In this document: positions 34,840 through 44,097 of the stretch, piece after piece
Layout: each line of letters opens with the position of its first letter
Numbering within the stretch: the stretch's first letter is position 1
NCBI GenBank assembly: GCA_050946375.1
Contig: JBMNUT010000003.1
Location: forward strand, 124,001 to 188,000
DNA: 64,000 nucleotides
Source: UBA1794 sp050946375
GTDB taxonomy: Bacteria > Bacteroidota > Bacteroidia > Bacteroidales > Bacteroidaceae
Direction: 5' to 3'
The notes under the pieces: generated by a model
The model's database searches: none
What the model saw: the letters and a program-made list of their open reading frames with translations, nothing else
Told to the model about the DNA's origin: nothing
Translations under genes and position numbers: made by a program

Positions 34840-35280
34840 CTAATGCATGATGTCTTTCAATATCTTTCGGTGGAATTCGATTTCCGCCAGGTGAATTTTG
34901 TAAATCTTCTCGTTTGAGAGGAAACTGCGGAACTTTTCGTCGTATTCCTTTTCCGTTTTTGCCTTTTCGATGCGGGAGTCGTTGACGCGGTCCAAGGCTT
35001 GCTTGTATTGTTCCTCGGTGTATTGCTTTTCCTTGTGGTTCAGTTCGCACTCGTTGCGGCTTATGATTCGGTTCAGTCGGGCTACTTTTCTCCGCATTTC
35101 CTTATATAAAGGTATGAAGCGCGCCGATTCCTTTTCGTTCAGGCCGGCATATTGGATGATATAGGAGTGCTTGCGGGCCTGAAATTCTTCCCGGCTCAAT
35201 TTCTTTTGTGCGTCTGCCGACAGGGCCGGAAGCATGCTGACGAAGCATAACAGGGCTATGGTTGATTTCAAGACATTCAT
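34840..35280 (-). CDS. Periplasmic helical protein, Spy/CpxP-like, of the sigma operon
   Basis: A 146-residue protein with a Sec signal peptide (MNVLKSTIALLCFVSMLPALSADA). The rest is almost entirely charged alpha-helix: KKLSREEFQARKHSYIIQYAGLNEKESARFIPLYKEMRRKV and so on. The pattern EF..RK..YI....GL...E...F.PLY.E..RK is common to small periplasmic proteins coded next to ECF sigma factors in Bacteroides and resembles Spy/CpxP metal or stress sensors. No lipobox. It is the last gene of the sigma / anti-sigma operon; the function is inferred from context. Confidence 0.65.
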   Translation of the reverse strand: MNVLKSTIALLCFVSMLPALSADAQKKLSREEFQARKHSYIIQYAGLNEKESARFIPLYKEMRRKVARLNRIISRNECELNHKEKQYTEEQYKQALDRVNDSRIEKAKTEKEYDEKFRSFLSNEKIYKIHLAEIEFHRKILKDIMH

Positions 35281-35305
35281 TTATCTATCCTTATTTATGA
35301 GTGTG

Positions 35306-35749
35306 TTAGTTTGCTTCGGATATCATCAGTTGGTATAATTCATAATCGTCCAGGTAGGTTTCGTCTATGATATCTCTTATTTCCTCATCCGTATATTCTC
35401 CTTTTCCTTCGTCGGCTGCAACGTGAAGCGAGGACGCGCGTTGGTTTTCGCCTTGCAGATAGATGAAGCAGGAGAGGGATACAACCGCTACTGCGACGGC
35501 TGCTACGCGCCACATGACGGGGATGTTTTCGAGAAAGACCTGGATGGCTTTTCTGTGTTTGTCGATTCCTGTTTCGACTCCCTTGGGCCGGATGCCCGGC
35601 GGTACCGGGGTATCGGTGGGCGATTCGCTCGGGGTCAAGTCGGATATCTTTGCCATTATCTGCTCGTGGAACTGGTCAAAGTAGTTTTCCGGAACTCGGA
35701 AAGGATTGCTTTTCCCGTATTTGTTCAATATCTCACCTTCTTTCCTCAT
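35306..35749 (-). CDS. Putative anti-sigma factor, single membrane span
   Basis: A 147-residue protein with a cytoplasmic N-terminus containing GKSNPFRVPENYFDQFHEQIMAKI, a Pro-rich linker, one transmembrane segment at about residues 79-97 (MWRVAAVAVAVVSLSCFIYL), and an acidic C-terminus (TDEEIRDIIDETYLDDYELYQLM). The NPFxVPxxYF start is frequent in Bacteroidetes proteins coded directly after ECF sigma factors. It is therefore likely to sequester the sigma factor until a signal arrives. No zinc-binding anti-sigma motif (HxxxCxxC) is seen. The gap to the sigma gene is 50 bases. Confidence 0.7.
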   Translation of the reverse strand: MRKEGEILNKYGKSNPFRVPENYFDQFHEQIMAKISDLTPSESPTDTPVPPGIRPKGVETGIDKHRKAIQVFLENIPVMWRVAAVAVAVVSLSCFIYLQGENQRASSLHVAADEGKGEYTDEEIRDIIDETYLDDYELYQLMISEAN

Positions 35750-35799
35750 AACTTGTTCCTCCAGCTTTTATTTATATGACGCCGTTGGGTGCAAATGGT

Positions 35800-36348
35800 T
35801 TAAAGCCGTTCTTCGATATATTTCTCGATTTTCCGGACGGCGTGGAAGTAGGATGCTTTCAGGGCTCCTACCGTTGTACCTACTATTTCGGAGATTTCTT
35901 CGTATTTCTTCTCTTCGAAGTATTTCATGGTGAATACCATGCGCTGTTTGGCGGGGAGGGTTTCGATGGCTTCCTGCAGGAGTTGCTGTGCGCGGTCGCC
36001 GTTAAAATAGGGATCGCTCTCCAGATTGTTGGCTTCCGAGTATTCGTCGGAGTCGATGGGTATTGTCTTTTCGCTTCTTTTGCGGCTCAGGAAAGTGAGG
36101 CATTCGTTGAATGCGATGCGGTAGAGCCAGGTGGAAAGGCGGGAATCTCCCCGGAAGTTTTCCAGTCCGAACCATGCTTTCAGGAAAGTGTTTTGGAGAA
36201 GGTCGTTGGCGTCGTCGTGGTCTGTCACCATCCGGCGTATCTGCCAATACAGCTGCTCGCTGTATTCTTTGACCACGGCGGAGAACGCCGAATAGGCGGT
36301 CGCCGGGTCGTGCAGTTGTGCCATTATTTCCTCTTCTTTATACTCCAT
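35800..36348 (-). CDS. ECF-family RNA polymerase sigma factor
   Basis: A 182-residue sigma-70 factor of the extracytoplasmic function type. Region 2 is YSEQLYWQIRRMVTDHDDANDLLQNTFLKAWFGLENFRGDSRLSTWLYRIAFNECL, and region 4 is ETLPAKQRMVFTMKYFEEKKYEEISEIVGTTVGALKASYFHAVRKIEKYI. The ATG at 36348 (MEYKEEEIMAQLHD) is preferred to the open frame reaching 36414, because the latter would translate the 22-base repeat array; a start at 36324 is also possible. It is followed by the membrane anti-sigma candidate and a Spy-like periplasmic protein, a complete envelope-stress module. Confidence 0.88.
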   Translation of the reverse strand: MEYKEEEIMAQLHDPATAYSAFSAVVKEYSEQLYWQIRRMVTDHDDANDLLQNTFLKAWFGLENFRGDSRLSTWLYRIAFNECLTFLSRKRSEKTIPIDSDEYSEANNLESDPYFNGDRAQQLLQEAIETLPAKQRMVFTMKYFEEKKYEEISEIVGTTVGALKASYFHAVRKIEKYIEERL

Positions 36349-36363
36349 CGGGTTCTTGAAAGC

Positions 36364-36425
36364 GCTTGGCCTTTTTCCGAAAATCGTCGGGACTTTTCCT
36401 GAAAACACCCGCAACTTTTTTCGGA
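36364..36425. repeat. 22-base-family repeat array upstream of the sigma operon
   Basis: Three units with CTTTTTCCGAAAA (36371), CTTTTCCTGAAAA (36393) and CTTTTTTCGGAAA (36415) lie 22 bases apart. They are between the predicted sigma-operon promoter and its start codon, so they would be in the leader of that mRNA. Confidence 0.65.
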
Positions 36426-36457
36426 AAGCGTAAAAAGGTTTGCTTGAATCGGGCTGC

Positions 36458-36517
36458 CAAAGATACTATCTTTTTGGGACTATTTCCCCATATTTCTCAG
36501 TTTTAGTTGTAACTTTG
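36458..36517. promoter_or_regulatory. Divergent promoters for the sigma operon and the Sua5/YrdC gene
   Basis: TATCTTTG on the minus strand (36465-36458) faces the sigma operon; TAACTTTG on the plus strand (36510-36517) lies 17 bases before the Sua5/YrdC start. Both match TAnnTTTG; the -33 elements are not clear. Confidence 0.5.
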
Positions 36518-36534
36518 CCCAAAATAATCATGCA

Positions 36535-37107
36535 ATGAATTACCGAGAAGAGATAAATAATGCTTGCCGCGTATTGGAAGAAGGCGGCGTGATTCTATAC
36601 CCTACCGATACGATTTGGGGGGTCGGTTGCGACGCTACGAATCCGGAGGCCGTGGCTAAAGTCTATAAGCTGAAGCGGCGGGCGGACAATAAGGCCATGA
36701 GCGTTTTGGTGGACTCGACAGCCAAAATAGATTTTTATGTGGATACTCCCTCCGATCTGGCTTGGGACTTGATTGATATGGCTACCCGTCCGTTGACCAT
36801 CATCTACGACCGGGCGCGTAATCTGGCTCCCAATCTGTTGGCGGAGGACGGCAGTGTCGGCATACGGGTGACGCAAGAGCGTTTTTCCCACGACTTGTGC
36901 CAGCATTTCCGCAAGGCCATCGTTTCCACTTCGGCCAATTTCAGCGGATGCCCTTCGCCTGCTACTTTTGCGGATATTGACCCTGAGCTGATAAAGGCTG
37001 TGGACTACGTGGTGCAGTACGGGCAGGATTCTACGGAACCTACGGGGAAACCTTCGAGCATCGTGAAGCTGTTTCATGACGGGCAGGTGGAAATCATCCG
37101 GGAGTGA
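36535..37107 (+). CDS. L-threonylcarbamoyladenylate synthase (Sua5/YrdC family)
   Basis: A 190-residue YrdC-domain protein that makes threonylcarbamoyl-AMP, the precursor of the t6A37 modification in tRNAs reading ANN codons. It starts MNYREEINNACRVLEEGGVILYPTDTIWGVGCDA and contains the KRR.....SVLV motif (LKRRADNKAMSVLVDS), GIRVTQERF and STSANFSG. It lacks the Sua5 C-terminal domain, so it is the short TsaC-like form. Its stop codon lies just before the ClC gene and the two are probably co-transcribed. Confidence 0.93.
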   Translation: MNYREEINNACRVLEEGGVILYPTDTIWGVGCDATNPEAVAKVYKLKRRADNKAMSVLVDSTAKIDFYVDTPSDLAWDLIDMATRPLTIIYDRARNLAPNLLAEDGSVGIRVTQERFSHDLCQHFRKAIVSTSANFSGCPSPATFADIDPELIKAVDYVVQYGQDSTEPTGKPSSIVKLFHDGQVEIIRE

Positions 37108-37118
37108 GTAATAAGAAA

Positions 37119-38915
37119 ATGACGAGACATATAGACTTTCATAAGTTATTGGATTCGTTTATCCAATGGCGGGTGGCACATATATCTGAGAAGCAGTTTA
37201 TCCTTTTTCTCAGTTTGTTGGTGGGGCTTTTTACGGCCCTTGCCGCCTATATCCTGAAATTGCTGATTCATTTCTTTCAGCATTTCCTGACGCTTAATTT
37301 TTTACAGGACGGCGCGAATGGCCTCTACCTGGTGTATCCGGTAATTGGTATCTTGCTGTCCGGATGTTTCGTGCGCTATGTGGTCCGCGACGATATAAGC
37401 CACGGTGTGACGAAGATACTTTTTGCCATAGCCGGACGGAAGGGAAAAATCAAGCGGCACAACATCTGGTCGTCTATCTACGCCAGCTCGGTAACCATCG
37501 GGTTTGGTGGATCGGTCGGAGCCGAAGCGCCGATTGTGTTGACCGGTTCGGCTATTGGCTCCAACCTCGGGAGTCTTTTCCGGATGGACCACAAGACGCT
37601 GATGTTGCTCATAGGCTGTGGCGCAGCCGGGGCTGTGGCCGGCATTTTTAAGGCCCCGATTGCAGGATTGTGCTTCACGCTGGAAGTGTTGATGATAGAC
37701 CTTACGATGGCTTCCTTGCTTCCTCTGCTCGTAACTTCTGTCACGGCTGCCATATTTTCCTACCTCTTGATGGGGGCGGATACGATTTTTGATTTCAGTC
37801 TGGACCAGGTTTTCATCATGAGGCGCATACCTTATGTCATATTGTTAGGCATTCTTTGTGGACTGGTATCCCTCTATTTTACCCGTGCCATGGACTGGAT
37901 TGAAGGAGTCTTCGGCCGTTGGAAAAGTCCCTGGAAGCGTTTTGCCATCGGTTCCTGCATTTTGAGTGTCCTCATATTCCTGTTCCCGCCGCTTTATGGT
38001 GAGGGATACGATACGATCGAGTTGCTGATCAATGGAACTACCACGGCCGAATGGGATTCGGTTATGGACAATTCGTTTTTCTACAACTCCAGTTCCTATC
38101 TGCTTCTGTACCTTGTGCTGATTATCTTATTGAAAGTGTTTGCTTCCAGTGCGACAAATGGCGGTGGCGGTTGCGGCGGTATTTTTGCGCCCAGCCTGTT
38201 TCTCGGCTGCATCACGGGGTTTGTGTTTTCGCACTTCAGTAATAGTTTCGATTTCACGGTATATTGTCCGGAAAAGAATTTTGCTTTGATCGGAATGGCC
38301 GGCGTAATGAGCGGAGTCATGCATGCCCCTCTCACGGGGATTTTTCTGATTGCAGAATTGACGGGGGGATATGACCTGTTACTCCCGCTTATGATTTGTT
38401 CCGTGTGCTCGTATTTGACTATTATCCTCTTCGAACCGCACAGTATCTACTCCATGCGTCTGGCAAAGAAGGGCCAGTTATTGACGCACCACAAGGACAA
38501 AACCGTGCTTCTGCTGATGACTGTCGACACAGTGCTGGAGCGAAATGAAAGAACGATTACCAAAGATTCAGATTTACGCGAGATTGTCAATCTGATCAGC
38601 CGCTTTAATCGAAATGTTCTTCCGGTTGTCGACAAACAGAATAAGCTGATTGGAATTGTAAATCTGGACGATATCAGAAACTTCATGTTCCGCCCGGAGT
38701 TGTACCACCGTTATACGGCGGCACAGTTCATGAAGCCTATTCCGTTTCCCCTGCATATAAATGATACGATGGAGCAGGTCATGCATGCCTTCGAGGAGAC
38801 TAAGTCGTGGGAATTGCCGGTGGTGGATGCGGACGGGACTTTCGTCGGATTTGTATTGAAGTCGAAGATATTGGAGACTTATCGTCGGTTGCTGATCCAT
38901 TACAGTGAGGATTGA
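37119..38915 (+). CDS. ClC-family chloride channel/transporter with CBS domains
   Basis: A 598-residue membrane protein. The ClC core has about ten hydrophobic helices, with GFGGSVGAEAPIVLTGSAIGS (gating Glu in GAEAP), GCGAAGAVAGIFKAPIAGLCFTLEVL, and NGGGGCGGIFAPSLFLG. Residues about 455-590 form two CBS domains (ITKDSDLREIVNLISRFNRNVLPVVD and MKPIPFPLHINDTMEQVMHAFEETKSWELPVVD), which usually bind adenine nucleotides and regulate transport. The ATG at 37119 is chosen; a GTG at 37104 overlapping the previous gene would add five residues. Whether it is a channel or a proton-coupled exchanger cannot be decided. Confidence 0.93.
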   Translation: MTRHIDFHKLLDSFIQWRVAHISEKQFILFLSLLVGLFTALAAYILKLLIHFFQHFLTLNFLQDGANGLYLVYPVIGILLSGCFVRYVVRDDISHGVTKILFAIAGRKGKIKRHNIWSSIYASSVTIGFGGSVGAEAPIVLTGSAIGSNLGSLFRMDHKTLMLLIGCGAAGAVAGIFKAPIAGLCFTLEVLMIDLTMASLLPLLVTSVTAAIFSYLLMGADTIFDFSLDQVFIMRRIPYVILLGILCGLVSLYFTRAMDWIEGVFGRWKSPWKRFAIGSCILSVLIFLFPPLYGEGYDTIELLINGTTTAEWDSVMDNSFFYNSSSYLLLYLVLIILLKVFASSATNGGGGCGGIFAPSLFLGCITGFVFSHFSNSFDFTVYCPEKNFALIGMAGVMSGVMHAPLTGIFLIAELTGGYDLLLPLMICSVCSYLTIILFEPHSIYSMRLAKKGQLLTHHKDKTVLLLMTVDTVLERNERTITKDSDLREIVNLISRFNRNVLPVVDKQNKLIGIVNLDDIRNFMFRPELYHRYTAAQFMKPIPFPLHINDTMEQVMHAFEETKSWELPVVDADGTFVGFVLKSKILETYRRLLIHYSED

Positions 38916-39000
38916 TTTTTTCTTTTCCTTATTTATATAGTAGAAGAGATAGGCCGATGAAGAAAAGAGGGTGTTCTGAATGATTTAAATGATAGAGATT

Positions 39001-39966
39001 ATGGATAAAAAGGACTTACGTATTATATATATGGGTACGCCCGAGTTTGCCGTTGAGAGCTTGGGCCAGCTGGTAACCAATGGGTATAACGTGGTAGGCG
39101 TGGTGACTATGCCGGACAAGCCGGGTGGGAGAGGGCAGAAGATTCGTTTCTCGCCGGTCAAGGAGTATGCTCTGGCGCACGGTTTGCCTCTGCTGCAGCC
39201 GGTATCGTTGAAGGACGAATCTTTTTTGGCCGAGCTGAAAAGTCTCGAAGCGGATTTGCAAATTGTCGTAGCCTTTCGCATGTTGCCTCAGGTGGTATGG
39301 GGAATGCCACGTCTGGGGACGTTTAATCTGCATGCCTCTTTGCTCCCGAAATATCGGGGGGCTGCTCCTATCAACTGGGCCATCATCAACGGAGAGACAG
39401 AAACGGGACTTACCACATTTTTCCTGGAGCAAGGGATGGATACGGGCAAGGTCATCCGCCAGGTTCATGTCCCCATATCGGAGACGGACGACGCCGGAGT
39501 GCTGCATGACCGCCTCATGCTGGAAGGCGGAAAGCTCGTGCTGGAAACGGTAGAGGCAATTCTCAAGGGCGAAGTACGCCCCGTTGCGCAGGCTGAGCTG
39601 GCGCCGGAAACGGCTCCTACGCCGGCTCCCAAGATTTTCAAGGAGACGTGTCAGATAGATTGGACCTTGCCGGGCAAGCGGGTTTATGACTTCATCCGTG
39701 GTCTGTCGCCCTATCCGGCTGCGCGGACTGCCATACATAATCAAAAAGGAGAGCCGGTTGAACTGAAGGTCTATACTTCCCGCTTTATTCCGAGTGCGGT
39801 TAATCCGGATGTAAAGGCAGGAACCTGGCAGACTGACGGGAAGAAATATCTGCGTTTTGCCGTATCGGACGGTTACGTTGAACTCCTGTCAGTGCAACAA
39901 CCGGGCAAACGGCGTATGGATATCGAGGAATTTCTGCGGGGCTTTACTCCCGGAGCGTGCGAATAA
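39001..39966 (+). CDS. fmt: Methionyl-tRNA formyltransferase
   Basis: Fmt formylates Met-tRNA(fMet) for translation initiation. The 321-residue protein starts MDKKDLRIIYMGTPEFAVES. It has the folate-site sequence NLHASLLPKYRGAAPINWAI with the catalytic Asn-His pair, GLTTFFLEQGMDTG, and the C-terminal OB-like domain (TCQIDWTLPGKRVYDFIRGLSPYPAA). An ATG four codons upstream (38989) is possible. No peptide deformylase gene is next to it. Confidence 0.95.
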   Translation: MDKKDLRIIYMGTPEFAVESLGQLVTNGYNVVGVVTMPDKPGGRGQKIRFSPVKEYALAHGLPLLQPVSLKDESFLAELKSLEADLQIVVAFRMLPQVVWGMPRLGTFNLHASLLPKYRGAAPINWAIINGETETGLTTFFLEQGMDTGKVIRQVHVPISETDDAGVLHDRLMLEGGKLVLETVEAILKGEVRPVAQAELAPETAPTPAPKIFKETCQIDWTLPGKRVYDFIRGLSPYPAARTAIHNQKGEPVELKVYTSRFIPSAVNPDVKAGTWQTDGKKYLRFAVSDGYVELLSVQQPGKRRMDIEEFLRGFTPGACE

Positions 39967-40030
39967 CTGCTTCGTATATTGTGCGGTGCGGAGAGTCTTT
40001 TCCCTCAGACTGCTTTCGCAATCTGATGAA

Positions 40031-40074
40031 ACTGCCGGTGCTTTTCTTGAAAAGTGCCGGCACTTTTTTTGAGC
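40031..40074. repeat. Two 22-base-family units between fmt and dnaK
   Basis: ACTGCCGGTGCTTTTCTTG (40031) and AGTGCCGGCACTTTTTTTG (40053) are 22 bases apart and share the family consensus. The second contains the palindrome AAGTGCCGGCACTT followed by a T-run, so it could also terminate fmt transcription. Confidence 0.7.
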
Positions 40075-40227
40075 GATTACTGACAGAATGACATTTTAAG
40101 GTGCTTTCTCGCCATTTGGCACGGGCTTTGTTTATTTCCTTGTGCATGTTTGCTTCTCCCCCTTGTGAGGAGAGGCAGAAATGCAGATAACGAAAATAAT
40201 AACAAATAAAGATAAGGAATAAAGATT

Positions 40228-42156
40228 ATGGGAAAGATTATTGGTATTGACTTAGGTACTACTAACTCGTGCGTTGCCGTATTTGAGGGTAACGAACCGG
40301 TAGTAATCGCAAACAGCGAAGGTAAGCGTACGACTCCTTCGGTAGTGGCTTTCGTAGACGGTGGCGACCGTAAGGTAGGCGACCCTGCAAAGCGTCAGGC
40401 TATCACCAACCCGAAGAAGACCGTATTCTCTATCAAGCGTTTTATGGGTGAGACATGGGACCAGGTACAGAAAGAAGTACAACGTGAGCCTTACTCGGTT
40501 GTAAAAGGTGAGAACAACACTCCGCGGGTAGACATCGATGGCCGGTTGTACACCCCGCAGGAAATATCTGCAATGATTCTGCAGAAAATGAAGAAAACGG
40601 CTGAAGATTATCTGGGACAGGAAGTAACAGAAGCAGTTATTACCGTGCCGGCATACTTCAGCGATTCGCAACGTCAGGCAACGAAAGAGGCCGGACAGAT
40701 TGCAGGCCTTGACGTAAAACGTATCGTCAACGAACCTACTGCCGCTGCACTTGCATACGGCGTAGACAAGGCCGGGAAAGATATGAAGATTGCCGTCTTC
40801 GACTTGGGTGGTGGTACGTTCGATATCTCAATCCTCGAGTTCGGTAGCGGCGTATTTGAAGTGCTTTCTACCAACGGTGATACTCATCTCGGTGGTGATG
40901 ACTTCGACCAGGTTATCATCGACTGGTTGGCTTCTGAATTCCAGAAAGACGAGAATATCGATTTGCGTAAAGACCCGATGGCGCTTCAGCGCTTGAAAGA
41001 GGCTGCCGAGAAGGCAAAGATTGAACTTTCGAGCACCACGAGCACGGAAATCAACCTGCCTTACATCACGGCTGTTGACGGTGTGCCCAAGCACTTGGTT
41101 AAAACTTTGACGCGTGCTCAGTTCGAGCAATTGGCACACAGCCTGATACAGGCTTGCTTGGAGCCTTGTAAGAAAGCCATGAGCGATGCCGGTCTGAGCA
41201 ATTCGGATATCGACGAGGTAATCTTGGTCGGTGGTTCGAGCCGTATCCCGGCCGTGCAGAAATTGGTTGAAGACTTCTTCGGTAAAGTGCCCAGCAAGGG
41301 TGTTAACCCGGATGAGGTAGTTGCCGTAGGTGCAGCCGTACAAGGTGCAGTCTTGACCGATGAGATTAAGGGTGTCGTTCTGTTGGACGTAACTCCTCTG
41401 TCCATGGGTATTGAAACCCTCGGTGGCGTAATGACCAAGTTGATTGATGCCAATACGACCATTCCGTGCCGCAAGAGCGAAGTATTCTCTACGGCAGCCG
41501 ATAACCAGACGGAAGTAACCATCCATGTACTGCAGGGCGAACGTCCTATGGCAGCTCAGAACAAGTCAATCGGTCAGTTCAACCTGACAGGTATTGCTCC
41601 GGCACGTCGTGGCGTTCCTCAGATTGAGGTTTCGTTCGATATCGATGCCAACGGTATATTGAAGGTTACGGCCAAAGATAAGGCTACCGGTAAGGAACAG
41701 CAGATTCGTATCGAGGCATCCAGCGGCTTGAGCAAGGAAGAAATCGAGCGTATGAAGGCCGAAGCTGCTGCCAACGCTGAAGCTGATAAGAAGGAGAGAG
41801 AGAAGATTGACAAGCTCAACCAGGCTGACAGTATGATATTCTCTACCGAGAATCAGTTGAAGGATTTGGGTGACAAGCTCCCTGCCGACAAGAAAGCTCC
41901 GATAGAAGCTGCTTTGCAGAAACTGAAAGATGCGCATAAGGCTCAGGATCTTGCTGCTATCGATAGCGCAATGGCCGAGTTGAATACGGCTTTCCAGGCA
42001 GCCAGTGCAGAGATGTACGCACAAAGTTCTGCTCAAAATGCACAGCAAGCCAATCCGGACATGAATGCCGGTAGTGCAAATCAGCAGAGTTCTTCGTCAT
42101 CCAGCAGCAAGAATGACGACAACGTACAGGATGCCGACTTCGAGGAAGTAAAATAA
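40228..42156 (+). CDS. dnaK: Chaperone DnaK (Hsp70)
   Basis: DnaK is the major Hsp70 chaperone. The 642-residue protein has the ATPase domain signatures GIDLGTTNSCVAVFEG, IAVFDLGGGTFDISIL and VILVGGSSRIPAVQ. The linker and substrate-binding domain follow (VVLLDVTPLSMGIETLGG), then the helical lid and a Gln/Ser-rich tail ending DADFEEVK, in place of the EEVD-like end of eukaryotic forms. Codon use suggests high expression. dnaJ and grpE are not adjacent. No CIRCE element or clear promoter box was seen in the 260 bases upstream. Confidence 0.97.
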   Translation: MGKIIGIDLGTTNSCVAVFEGNEPVVIANSEGKRTTPSVVAFVDGGDRKVGDPAKRQAITNPKKTVFSIKRFMGETWDQVQKEVQREPYSVVKGENNTPRVDIDGRLYTPQEISAMILQKMKKTAEDYLGQEVTEAVITVPAYFSDSQRQATKEAGQIAGLDVKRIVNEPTAAALAYGVDKAGKDMKIAVFDLGGGTFDISILEFGSGVFEVLSTNGDTHLGGDDFDQVIIDWLASEFQKDENIDLRKDPMALQRLKEAAEKAKIELSSTTSTEINLPYITAVDGVPKHLVKTLTRAQFEQLAHSLIQACLEPCKKAMSDAGLSNSDIDEVILVGGSSRIPAVQKLVEDFFGKVPSKGVNPDEVVAVGAAVQGAVLTDEIKGVVLLDVTPLSMGIETLGGVMTKLIDANTTIPCRKSEVFSTAADNQTEVTIHVLQGERPMAAQNKSIGQFNLTGIAPARRGVPQIEVSFDIDANGILKVTAKDKATGKEQQIRIEASSGLSKEEIERMKAEAAANAEADKKEREKIDKLNQADSMIFSTENQLKDLGDKLPADKKAPIEAALQKLKDAHKAQDLAAIDSAMAELNTAFQAASAEMYAQSSAQNAQQANPDMNAGSANQQSSSSSSSKNDDNVQDADFEEVK

Positions 42157-42189
42157 GTATCGATAAACAACGATAACTAACAATAGTAA

Positions 42190-42227
42190 AATAAGGTGTA
42201 ACTCAATGAGTTACACCTTATTTTTGT
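42190..42227 (+). terminator. Terminator after dnaK
   Basis: AATAAGGTGTAACTC (42190-42204) pairs perfectly with GAGTTACACCTTATT (42208-42222), followed by a T-rich tail. The AT-rich accessory region starts just beyond it. Confidence 0.92.
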
Positions 42228-42372
42228 TTTTGTGCTTTTCTAAAGTTTGGCTTGTTCCTTGAATTCTTATTGTAATTTGTATCATATTTGTACCGACACT
42301 TAATAGTAGATAATGTGACACTTAAATAAATGTCGGTGCTGATAGTGAATAAATTATATTAGAAAAACAGAT

Positions 42373-42932
42373 ATGCCAGCAGCAAAATTCGAGATAGTAC
42401 GCAAATGTCAAGGTCTGCGGAGAATTGTTCAAAGCAAAGACTATTGAATCTTGGCATTGTTCTCCAAGATGTTCCAAGATAGCGTGGAAACGTCGTAAGG
42501 ATGAAGAACTAAAAATGCAGAGATTGGATGAGGTCGTTAAAAAGATACCTAAGTCCAAAGACTATATTACCGTTCCTGAAGCTTATGCCCTGTTTGGAAT
42601 CAGTAAGGAAACTTTGTATCGCCTGATTCGCAGGGGGTGCATTTCAAGTGTGAATGAGGCCAAAGACAAATCCGTGTCAGCAAGGAAGAATTGCTGAAGC
42701 TCTATCCTTTGCGCAAGAAAGCTCTGACCAAATCAAAGCCTGTAGCTAAACTGTATAGTCTGGAACCCAAAGATTGTTATACCATTGGGAAATCGCCAAA
42801 AAATATCACTTAGACGACAGTACAGTTTACCTCCATATCCGCAAATACTCTATCCCCACCCGACAGATAGGTAACTATGTTTATGTACCCAAGAAAGAAA
42901 TTGATAACCTATATAAAGGAGCAAAGCAATGA
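42373..42932 (+). pseudogene. Frameshifted HTH DNA-binding (excisionase-like) gene
   Basis: Joining three frames gives a protein of about 185 residues typical of HTH proteins coded next to Bacteroides tyrosine recombinases: MPAAKFEIVRKCQ, then VCGELFKAKTIESWHCSPRC (a Cys4-type zinc site), KDYITVPEAYALFGISKETLYRLIRRG (HTH_17), SKEELLKLYPLRKKAL, and a second HTH (YHLDDSTVYLHIRKYSIPTRQIGNY). The frame breaks near 42412 (one extra base), 42655 (one missing) and 42787 (one missing). Its end overlaps the integrase start as ATGA, so the two were once an operon. Three single-base indels in one gene, with flanking genes intact, suggest real decay. Confidence 0.8.
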
Positions 42933-43666
42933 AGAAAGCGTTGGCTAATACACGAGTTTCGGTAAAACTCCGCAAGTCGGAATACCGGGAAGAATGGTAT
43001 CTGTATGTTGAAGCCTACCCGGTTTTTCAAGCAGACAAGCCTACTCCTCAAAGAGTGCGTGAATACTTAAACCGTACCATCACCACTCCCATTTGGGATA
43101 AATCGCGGAATACCCGAATAGACAAGAACGGAAAGACCACCTACAAACCTAAACGTGATTTGAACGGTATTATCCAATGTAAATCACAATTGGACCAGGA
43201 AGCATGTATCTATGCAGATAAAGTAAGAAGCCTGCGTCAAAAGGAATATGACAATGCCTCATTATACTCTGAAACGGATGCGGAACAGGCGGAGCAGTTG
43301 GAACGTTCTCGTTGTAATTTTATTGATTACTTCGACCATGTGCAGAGATTACGTCACGCGCATAGTTCTGATTCCATTATCGTAAACTGGCAACGGGTGC
43401 ATGAACTATTGAAAATCTTTGCGAAAAGTGATACCATCCTTTTCTCACAGATTGATTTGAAGATGATAGAATCTTTCCGAATGTTTCTTATGGATGCTCC
43501 GCAAGGAGGAAGTAAGAACGGCACAATCTCGCAAAATACGGCCTCTACTTATTTCTCTATATTCAAAGCCGCATTGAAACAAGCATTTATTGACGGTTAT
43601 CTGACTGTTGATATTTCGTCTAAAGTATATTGTTTCGAAAAGAATTGTCAAAGAGACAATAAGTAA
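42929..43666 (+). pseudogene. Truncated tyrosine recombinase (integrase), catalytic domain lost
   Basis: The 245-residue frame is the N-terminal half of a Bacteroides-type site-specific integrase: an Arm-like N-terminus (VSVKLRKSEYREEWYLYVEAYPVF), then the SAM-like core-binding domain (CNFIDYFDHVQRLRHAHSSDSIIVNWQRVHELLKIF, ISQNTASTYFSIFKAALKQAFIDGYLTVDIS). It stops at VYCFEKNCQRDNK before the catalytic R-H-R-Y domain, which is about 150-180 residues in relatives. About 80 bases further on, 43733-43780 can be read as NGCRYLTSVEFNELRSYY, similar to the REYLT.EE...L start of the missing domain, so decay rather than a clean deletion is likely. Confidence 0.8.
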
Positions 43667-44097
43667 ACTCTTGGAAACACTCGTCTTTGAAGCCTCATAT
43701 TCATAAAAAAAGCAATTGACTTTAAATAAAAATGGATGCCGTTATCTGACATCCGTGGAGTTTAATGAATTGCGTTCATACTATAACCTTGTTACAGCAA
43801 GGTCATGAGTTCTATAAAAGCTGCTATCATTTTGGCGTTATGACAGTGGCTTTTTCTTTTATAACATTTGCGAATGTAACGGTTAATAACTGAAGGTGTT
43901 GTGCCTGTTGTCAATATTTAAAGAGAAACGCTATTGATTAACAGTCTTTTATGTATCTGTCACGTCATTATTTTTCCAGCTTTTATTTTATATTTGCCAC
44001 AAAAATGTAGAGTAAACCACGGACAAAAATAAATCGTCACGTCAGCTTCGCCGTTTCTACTTAAAGCCATAACAAGCGTGGCATACTCCAAATTTCG
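43667..44097. other. Gene-free gap between two integrase remnants
   Basis: No intact reading frame is seen. The first 120 bases may be decayed integrase sequence. The rest is AT-rich, with no clear terminator or repeat. The two integrase remnants point towards this gap. Confidence 0.5.

Noticed and set aside
35800..36414. Longer N-terminus for the ECF sigma factor (start at 36414)
   Set aside because: The extension would translate a 22-base repeat array, and region 2 already begins at the usual distance from the start at 36348.
42373..42932. Sequencing error as the cause of the three frameshifts in the HTH gene
   Set aside because: Three indels in 560 bases, next to a truncated integrase and a second frameshifted integrase, while about 60 kb of other genes read through without a break, make real decay more likely; not excluded.
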